A stretch of 10,924 nt of DNA from Candidatus Pacearchaeota archaeon (GTDB lineage Archaea; Nanobdellota; Nanobdellia; Pacearchaeales; GW2011-AR1). The position numbers were made by a program, and so were the translations under genes. Under the pieces are notes generated by a model that was not told the DNA's origin, searched no databases, and saw only the letters and a program-made list of their open reading frames with translations. Numbering within the stretch: the first letter of the stretch is position 1; every line of letters begins with the position of its first letter. The DNA is taken from assembly GCA_016866915.1 (NCBI GenBank), contig VGKR01000015.1, positions 1 to 10,924 of the forward strand. The letters are read 5' to 3'. Positions 1 through 3,903 of this stretch are shown here, piece by piece.

Positions 1-174
1 AAAATTCTAGAAAGTTATTCTGGATGTTCTTTAGCTGAGCGTTTCATAAAAGTCGGAGATTTTGTTATTGAAGATGCATCTAATCTGAAAGCCAATGATT
101 TTTTAAGAAAAATTAGACAGGGAATTGAAAAAATAGTTAACTCGAAAAGAGAATTTTTGGAAACTATCAATTGA
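1..174 (+). CDS. 3' end of an unrecognised protein (partial, start outside window)
   Basis: An open frame runs from the first base of the window to a TGA stop at 172-174 and gives 57 residues. The visible peptide begins KILESYSGCSLAERFIKVGD and ends with a charged stretch, IEKIVNSKREFLETIN, that looks helical. It has no membrane segment and a single cysteine in GCSLAER. I do not recognise the family and the rest of the gene lies outside the window, so no function is proposed. Codon use (AAA, GAA, AGA, ATT rich) matches the neighbouring genes, which supports it being coding. A TATA-like box for the next gene begins 10 bases after the stop, so the two genes probably have separate transcripts. 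Confidence 0.6.
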   Translation, partial: KILESYSGCSLAERFIKVGDFVIEDASNLKANDFLRKIRQGIEKIVNSKREFLETIN

Positions 175-183
175 CATCAATTA

Positions 184-193
184 TTTTTATAAA
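184..193 (+). promoter_or_regulatory. TATA box for the ThyX-like gene (leaderless start)
   Basis: The sequence TTTTTATAAA is centred about 25 bases before the ATG at 215. Archaeal TATA boxes lie about 25-27 bases before the transcription start, so the transcript would begin at or next to the start codon. No Shine-Dalgarno sequence lies between them. A GGGCCC palindrome at 201-206 falls in the same gap. Confidence 0.6.
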
Positions 194-214
194 CTCAAAA
201 GGGCCCAATAAAAA

Positions 215-1903
215 ATGACAATCAAATACAATGGTCATACTTTTCTTAGTGATGAAGATTTAAAAGTTCATCTTCTTGGAATTTGGCCATGTATTGAATT
301 GCAGAATCCTGACTTAAAAAGAAGATTTGAAATAGAAACAGGCAGGGATTTTTTAGGTGGTGATGAACTTATTTCTTATGCACAATCACTTGTTTCAAGA
401 GGAATGGATCTTGCAGAATTAGAAAAAGAAATTAAAAGAGACATGGAGGATCCTACTAAAGGAAGTGTAAAAGAAACTGTTTTTAAAAAAACTTCAACAG
501 GAATTGGAAGAGGACATTCTTTAGGAGGATTATCTGGTGTTGTTCTTGGAATTTCAGGAACAAAGATGATTGATTCAGGTCTTACAGGACTTGTAGCATC
601 TCGTTCTCTTGTAACAAGCAGTAGAAGAAGAGAGACAACTGCTGAAGAAATAGTAATTCCTGCTGCTTTTGTACATAGAGAAGAATTATTAAAAGAATAT
701 CTGAAAACTTCTTGTGAAGTTTTTGACTTAGCTGCTCAATTTAAGAATAGATTCAAAAAACTAGGTGGAATTGAAACATTCAATAAATTGATTCCTTATA
801 ATAATCCAGCTGATTTATTTATTGTTCTGCCTTTAGATACTCTTGCTACTCTAGCTTTTGAAGTTGATTATGACAGAAAAAATAGCAATGGAAGATTTGT
901 TCCAAGAGAAATACACTCACTTGTAGACGAAATTGAAGATAAAGTAGAAAGTGCTGGAATGGATATAATGTTCGAACAAAGAAGGAAAGTTCCAAGAGAT
1001 ACTTATTTTCACTACACTGTTTTCAAAGATCCTTCTCTTAAGAGTTCTGCATTAGAAGAAGCTGAAATGAGGAGCATGCCTTTAGAACCCCTAGTCATAG
1101 ACTCTTCTTCTAGATTTACTCCTGAATTTTTAAAACAATTTGATAAATTGAGAAAACTCGCTGAAAAAAATATGCAAATATCTGAACCAGAGGAGCTTGC
1201 TGAAAAAGCTCTGCATTATATGTATGCCTTAAGAAATTTTGTCGGAGAGTATAATGAAAATGTTCGGGTTAAAATTTTAGATAGTTTATCTTGGAGAGTT
1301 TGGTCTGAACAAAAAAGACATGCAACTTTAAGACAAAATGTAGAATCAATTTATTCTGCAAGTGAAAGAGCTTCAAGAAAAATGCAGGAGCTTTGGCCTT
1401 CAATAAAAAAAATGTATTCTTCTGCTATTTTTTCTCCCTCAGAATGGGAAAGCACCCTCAAAGAAGCTGAAGAAGTAATGATTATTGATGATAGAATGAA
1501 AAAACAACCAGAGCTTCTTGTACCTTATGTTTATTTCACAGCAAAACAATTAGATTTGTTTAGAAGAATAACAGACTCGGGAATATCTGCAAGAGATGCA
1601 CTTTATATTGTTCCAAAAAACATAAGAGTTAGAACACTTGAACATTATGATTTGATTAATTTAATTGATTTGGAATTTCCATTGAGATTATGCAATACCT
1701 GCGAACCTGAAAGAAAAGCAAGTTCCTGGAAAAAGAGAGATGCAATAGTAAAAGTTCTGCCTGAATTAGATTATCTTTTGTATCCTAAATGCAGTGTTGG
1801 ATTTTGCACAGAAGGAAATTATTGCGGGCACATAACAAACCGAAGAGAATATAATCAGGAGCTTCACGAGCAAACCAAAAAAAGCATGCTTAGTAGAGAT
1901 TAA
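215..1903 (+). CDS. thyX: Divergent tandem ThyX-family protein (flavin-dependent thymidylate synthase-like)
   Basis: I read this 562-residue soluble protein as two ThyX-like domains in tandem. ThyX enzymes make dTMP from dUMP with methylene-tetrahydrofolate and FAD. The best support is in the C-terminal half: EQKRHATLRQNVESIY (365-380) resembles the family's RHRxxS...S.RY signature; ISARDALYIVP (457-467) resembles EDARYVLP; LRLCNTCEPER (490-500) resembles the helix LRxCxRAQWEIR; and CSVGFCTEGNYCG (526-538) resembles the cysteine-rich tail GPxCxxxGYCxEGxxxCG. The N-terminal half shows a weaker copy: GRGHSLGG (98-105), a Ser/Arg-rich SRSLVTSSRRRE (129-140), VLPLDTLATLAFEVD (204-218) and PREIHSL (230-236). 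The third Arg and first Ser of RHRxxS are changed (RHATLR), so activity is uncertain. Canonical ThyX is about 220-250 residues. An in-frame stop at 209-211 fixes the start. The 3' end is convergent with the next gene, 14 bases away. The family call is by eye; function could be lost or altered. Confidence 0.62.
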   Translation: MTIKYNGHTFLSDEDLKVHLLGIWPCIELQNPDLKRRFEIETGRDFLGGDELISYAQSLVSRGMDLAELEKEIKRDMEDPTKGSVKETVFKKTSTGIGRGHSLGGLSGVVLGISGTKMIDSGLTGLVASRSLVTSSRRRETTAEEIVIPAAFVHREELLKEYLKTSCEVFDLAAQFKNRFKKLGGIETFNKLIPYNNPADLFIVLPLDTLATLAFEVDYDRKNSNGRFVPREIHSLVDEIEDKVESAGMDIMFEQRRKVPRDTYFHYTVFKDPSLKSSALEEAEMRSMPLEPLVIDSSSRFTPEFLKQFDKLRKLAEKNMQISEPEELAEKALHYMYALRNFVGEYNENVRVKILDSLSWRVWSEQKRHATLRQNVESIYSASERASRKMQELWPSIKKMYSSAIFSPSEWESTLKEAEEVMIIDDRMKKQPELLVPYVYFTAKQLDLFRRITDSGISARDALYIVPKNIRVRTLEHYDLINLIDLEFPLRLCNTCEPERKASSWKKRDAIVKVLPELDYLLYPKCSVGFCTEGNYCGHITNRREYNQELHEQTKKSMLSRD

Positions 1904-1935
1904 ATTTATTAGAAAAATTATTTTTTATTTCTTAT
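1904..1935. terminator. Candidate bidirectional termination zone between convergent genes
   Basis: Only 14 bases separate the convergent stops. On the plus strand a T-rich run starts around 1919 (ATTTTTTATTTCTTATT), which could terminate the ThyX-like transcript inside the 3' end of the opposing gene. On the minus strand, T runs lie at 1913-1917 and 1877-1883. Archaeal termination commonly uses T-rich tracts without a hairpin. No clear stem-loop is visible. Confidence 0.35.
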
Positions 1936-2550
1936 TCCGCGCATCCTATTCGTTATAAATAGATTTTTTAGACTTCCGTCTAATTCTGAAGATTGATTAA
2001 GATTTCTAAACCAAATTTGCCTGACGAAAGGTTTTTTCTGTTTATTGACATATTCTTTATTTACAGCAGAAATCGGCATTTTTTTAATTCCAGATTCTAT
2101 TAAAAATTCCCCATAATTTCTTGCATTATCCTCTCCTTCAAAAGTCCAAACAGTTAAAGCTTCAGAATCTAATCTATTTGTTGGAATTTCAATTGACTCC
2201 TTGGGATATTCAATTGAATCTCTTAGAGCTCTTTCAATTTGTTTTTCAGTAGGATAAAATTCTTTTCCTTGTCTGTCTAATTTTGTTGCTTCTTCAGCGA
2301 ATTTCAAAATTGGAGAATTTCTAACTAATCTATTTTCTCCAGAAGGAATATAAAGAATTGCTTCTCTCACCCAATTTCCGTGTTCAGAAACATCATGTTC
2401 TTTTCCATATTGAATTCTTAAATTTGAGTTTTGAGCTAAAGAAATAATCTTGTATTTTTTACTTCTCAGTTGAGAAAGTGCATCAGCAAAAGGAGCATTA
2501 AGCACCACAGACTCAATTCCTCTTGATTTTATATCTTGATTACATTTCAT
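1918..2550 (-). CDS. Unrecognised soluble 210-residue protein
   Basis: The reading frame is complete and its composition fits the neighbours. I do not recognise the family. The protein has no signal peptide or membrane segment. It has one cysteine (residue 3), so it is not a zinc-ribbon protein. Notable stretches are LRIQYGKEHDVSEHGNWVRE (44-63), ILYIPSGENRLVRNSPIL (65-82), a charged region with FYPTEKQIERALRDSIEYPK (98-117), WTFEGEDNARNYGEFLIESG (134-153), FVRQIWFRNLNQ (174-185) and a basic tail NRMRGIRNKK. The mix of aromatic, Arg and Lys residues and the basic tail would suit nucleic-acid binding, but that is a guess. The gene is divergent from thioredoxin across 132 bases and has its own TATA box about 25 bases before its ATG, suggesting a leaderless transcript. 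Confidence 0.8.
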   Translation of the reverse strand: MKCNQDIKSRGIESVVLNAPFADALSQLRSKKYKIISLAQNSNLRIQYGKEHDVSEHGNWVREAILYIPSGENRLVRNSPILKFAEEATKLDRQGKEFYPTEKQIERALRDSIEYPKESIEIPTNRLDSEALTVWTFEGEDNARNYGEFLIESGIKKMPISAVNKEYVNKQKKPFVRQIWFRNLNQSSELDGSLKNLFITNRMRGIRNKK

Positions 2551-2570
2551 TAAAATCCCAAAAAATAAGG

Positions 2571-2580
2571 TTTTATAAGA
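2571..2580 (-). promoter_or_regulatory. TATA box for the minus-strand 210-residue gene (leaderless start)
   Basis: Read on the minus strand this is TCTTATAAAA, centred about 25 bases before the ATG at 2550-2548. The spacing is the same as for the ThyX-like gene and predicts transcription starting at the start codon. Confidence 0.55.
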
Positions 2581-2637
2581 ATTTAGTTAATTTAGGATAT
2601 AGTATTTATTCTGTTTTTCTTTTTATTTTTGGAAAAT

Positions 2638-2653
2638 ATTTATAAATAACTCT
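2638..2653 (+). promoter_or_regulatory. Promoter of the thioredoxin gene, shared 16-base element
   Basis: ATTTATAAATAACTCT contains a TATA box and is preceded by a purine-rich GGAAAA that could act as a BRE. The TATA centre is about 39 bases before the thioredoxin ATG, giving a predicted leader of roughly 12-14 bases. The identical 16 bases occur again in front of rpoH at 3578-3593. Confidence 0.65.
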
Positions 2654-2682
2654 TTTTCTTAAATAGAATTGGATAAATTAAA

Positions 2683-3006
2683 ATGTCACAAAATGTTACT
2701 GAAATTGTAAATGCCAAGGAATTTGACTTATTTGTTAAAAAAGGAAATGTATTAATTGATTTTTACGCTGATTGGTGCATGCCTTGTCTGACAATGAGTC
2801 CTGTTTTTGAAGAGCTTTCAAAAAAATTTAAAGGTAAAATAAAATTTGGAAAAGTTGACATCAGTGAAAATCGAGAATTAGCTCAAAAATTCAAAATAAG
2901 CTCTATTCCTAATTTTATTTTTCTAAAAGACGGTAAAATCAAAGAGCAATTTATCGGAGCAAGATATTTGGAAGATTTCGAGGCAAAATTGAAGAATTGC
3001 TTGTAA
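2683..3006 (+). CDS. trxA: Thioredoxin
   Basis: A 107-residue single-domain thioredoxin, the usual family length. It reduces protein disulfides in the cytoplasm and is itself normally re-reduced by thioredoxin reductase, which is not in this window. The active site WCMPC (31-35) follows the beta strand LIDFYAD, which holds the buried Asp26. The cis-proline loop is SSIPNF (Pro76), and FLKDGK is the usual strand and turn that follow. The central CxxC dipeptide is Met-Pro in place of the common Gly-Pro; this pair tunes redox potential and partner choice, so the exact role (general thioredoxin or a more specific reductant) is open. A third cysteine, C106, is the second-last residue. There is no signal peptide. 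The start is fixed by an in-frame TAA at 2674-2676, and a TATA box lies upstream. The gene stands alone, with a separate promoter for the following tRNA. Confidence 0.93.
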   Translation: MSQNVTEIVNAKEFDLFVKKGNVLIDFYADWCMPCLTMSPVFEELSKKFKGKIKFGKVDISENRELAQKFKISSIPNFIFLKDGKIKEQFIGARYLEDFEAKLKNCL

Positions 3007-3015
3007 TTTTGAAAT

Positions 3016-3027
3016 CAATTCTTTTCT
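3016..3027 (+). terminator. Weak T-rich tract after thioredoxin
   Basis: AATTCTTTTCTA lies just downstream of the thioredoxin stop and before the tRNA promoter. It is a plausible but weak archaeal T-tract terminator; there is no hairpin. Confidence 0.25.
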
Positions 3028-3042
3028 AAACCCATAAAAGAA

Positions 3043-3050
3043 TTTTTAAA
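3043..3050 (+). promoter_or_regulatory. TATA box for tRNA-Lys
   Basis: TTTTTAAA preceded by purine-rich AAAAGAA (BRE-like), centred about 30 bases before the first base of the mature tRNA. This spacing predicts a precursor with a 5' leader of only a few bases. Confidence 0.6.
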
Positions 3051-3076
3051 TGTGACTTTATTTAAGTAGCTACGGA

Positions 3077-3193
3077 GGCTCCGTAGCTCAGTCTGGCAGA
3101 GCACTGGACTTTTAGGCTTGACAATTGTCTTCCTGTTTTAGGACATGTCTCAAAGCAATCCAGGTGTCGTGGGTTCAAATCCCATCGGGGCCA
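3077..3193 (+). tRNA. tRNA-Lys (anticodon UUU), intron-containing
   Basis: All four arms fold. The acceptor GGCTCCG pairs with CGGGGCC (3186-3192, one G-U), with discriminator A at 3193. The D arm is GCTC/GAGC around AGTCTGGCA. The anticodon stem is CTGGA/TCCAG. The T arm is GTGGG/CCCAT around the loop TTCAAAT. The exons are 3077-3114 and 3158-3193, so the mature tRNA is 74 bases before CCA addition; CCA is not encoded as an extra tail. The spliced anticodon loop is CTTTTAA, with anticodon TTT at 3111-3113, which reads AAA and AAG lysine codons; AAA is heavily used in this window. The intron is at the canonical 37/38 position. The tRNA has its own TATA box and lies 27 bases before a small membrane-protein gene, which may be cotranscribed. 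Confidence 0.95.
3115..3157 (+). other. tRNA-Lys intron, 43 bases, with bulge-helix-bulge splice motif
   Basis: The cut sites sit in a canonical archaeal bulge-helix-bulge. The central helix CUUU (3109-3112) pairs with AAAG (3152-3155). It is flanked by the three-base bulges UAG (3113-3115) and CAA (3156-3158), each cut after its second base. This is the substrate of the archaeal tRNA splicing endonuclease. Inside the intron, GACA (3120-3123) and TGTC (3126-3129) can pair with TGTC (3146-3149) and GACA (3142-3145) to form a hairpin with a two-base bulge and a 12-base loop. The intron is too short to encode a protein. Confidence 0.88.
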
Positions 3194-3220
3194 TTTGGGA
3201 TTTGAATAGAATAATAAAAA

Positions 3221-3487
3221 ATGGGTAGTTTATTTCGAAATTTTCCGTACACAATGCTTTTAGGATTAACAGGAATACTACTAGGAGCAATAATCCCTCT
3301 AAGCCTAAGTTACTTTGTTGACTATAATCTTTCATTAAGTTTAAGCCAAGATCCTCTAACAATTATTTTTGATTATTTCAAAGATTATCTGGATGTCATT
3401 TTAAAAGGCATAGCTTTAGCAGGAATTCTTGGATTAATATTTGCTTTTATTGGTTTTATTATTGATAATTCTCGTAAAAGATATTGA
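3221..3487 (+). CDS. Small membrane protein with two predicted transmembrane helices
   Basis: This 88-residue protein is not a family I recognise. Hydrophobic segments lie at about 11-33 (TMLLGLTGILLGAIIPLSLS and following) and 58-81 (ending LGLIFAFIGFII), both rich in Gly, Ala, Leu and Ile. The loop between them (34-57) carries several Asp residues. The N-terminus has Arg6 and the C-terminus ends NSRKRY, so the positive-inside rule predicts both ends in the cytoplasm and the acidic loop outside. There is no cleavable-looking signal site and there are no cysteines. An in-frame TAA at 3215-3217 fixes the start. No TATA box sits at the expected distance; the gene begins 27 bases after tRNA-Lys and may ride on its transcript. 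The opposite-strand frame here is a tRNA artefact. It could be a lineage-specific membrane protein; its function is unknown. Confidence 0.68.
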   Translation: MGSLFRNFPYTMLLGLTGILLGAIIPLSLSYFVDYNLSLSLSQDPLTIIFDYFKDYLDVILKGIALAGILGLIFAFIGFIIDNSRKRY

Positions 3488-3647
3488 GTTAAGCTGAACT
3501 AAAGAGCCCACCGAGCTCACCAAAAGGTTTTTAAACAAAAATTTGGTATCTTTTATTATTGATAAGTTATTAAAATAATTTATAAATAACTCTCTTATTC
3601 GCGCTTATCGACGAAGAGATATAAAGATTTATCGGATAGACACCACT
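3488..3647 (+). other. 160-base intergenic region upstream of rpoH
   Basis: There is no convincing gene here. A short inverted repeat GAGC...GCTC (3504-3507 and 3514-3517) follows the membrane-protein stop and could be a weak hairpin. A TATA-like TTTTTAAA occurs around 3529-3535 with no gene at the right distance. The rpoH promoter is at 3578-3593. The predicted rpoH leader contains the direct repeat TTATCG at 3605-3610 and 3629-3634, of unknown meaning. Confidence 0.4.
3578..3593 (+). promoter_or_regulatory. Promoter of the rpoH-rpoB-rpoA cluster, shared 16-base element
   Basis: ATTTATAAATAACTCT is identical to the thioredoxin promoter element. The TATA centre is about 64 bases before the rpoH ATG, so the predicted leader is about 35-40 bases, the longest in the window. 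A-rich sequence (TTAAAATA) precedes it as a possible BRE. Confidence 0.65.
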
Positions 3648-3854
3648 ATGCACATTCTTCAGCCCAAACACACCAAACTTAAAGACAAAGAAGTCCAAGA
3701 ACTATTGGAAAAATTTAATGTTTCTAAGGCTCAATTACCTAAAATTCTTTACGGAGATCCTGCTTTGCCAGAGGGTTGTGAAATAGGGGACATAGTCAAA
3801 ATAGAAAGAAAAGAAGAAGATAAGACTTATCTATATTATCGTGTTGTTGTTTAG
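3648..3854 (+). CDS. rpoH: DNA-directed RNA polymerase subunit H (RpoH/Rpb5 C-terminal type)
   Basis: A 68-residue protein corresponding to archaeal subunit H, the counterpart of the C-terminal assembly domain of eukaryotic Rpb5. It binds the large subunit near the downstream DNA jaw. The family pattern is clear: HILQPKH at the N-terminus, a helix KEVQELLEKFNVSKAQLPKI, then DPALPEGCEIGDIVKIERK and a final YYRVVV strand. It is slightly shorter than the usual 75-80 residues: only Met precedes the HILxPKH motif, and the tail stops right at YYRVVV. The frame stays open upstream but offers no ATG, GTG or TTG nearby, so ATG 3648 is the reasonable start. No Shine-Dalgarno sequence is present. It is first in the polymerase cluster and is followed 49 bases later by rpoB, the normal archaeal order. 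Confidence 0.94.
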   Translation: MHILQPKHTKLKDKEVQELLEKFNVSKAQLPKILYGDPALPEGCEIGDIVKIERKEEDKTYLYYRVVV

Positions 3855-3862
3855 AAAATTGT

Positions 3863-3870
3863 CTTATAAA
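3863..3870 (+). promoter_or_regulatory. Possible internal TATA box for rpoB
   Basis: CTTATAAA, preceded by GAAAATTG, sits in the 49-base gap between rpoH and rpoB, centred about 37 bases before the rpoB ATG. If used, it would give a leader of about 10 bases and allow rpoB-rpoA to be transcribed separately from rpoH. Confidence 0.45.
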
Positions 3871-3903
3871 ATTAGATAGAATAAATTAAAACTTCAAAAT
3901 TCC

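Noticed and set aside
201..206. GGGCCC palindrome before the ThyX-like gene
   Set aside because: A six-base palindrome stands out in AT-rich DNA but is too short to call an operator; no second copy seen nearby.
3150..3362. Minus-strand frame of 70 codons ending MAPMGFEPTTPGLL
   Set aside because: The GFEPTTPGLL ending is the well-known false peptide produced by reading a tRNA T arm backwards. It covers the 3' part of tRNA-Lys and lies antisense to the membrane-protein gene.
3529..3536. Extra TATA-like TTTTTAAA upstream of the rpoH promoter, possibly for a small RNA
   Set aside because: AT-rich sequence makes such matches common, and no folded RNA or reading frame lies at the right distance downstream.
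3605..3634. Direct repeat TTATCG in the predicted rpoH leader
   Set aside because: Six bases, two copies, no hairpin; within what chance allows. No ribosomal-protein-like or riboswitch structure could be made out.
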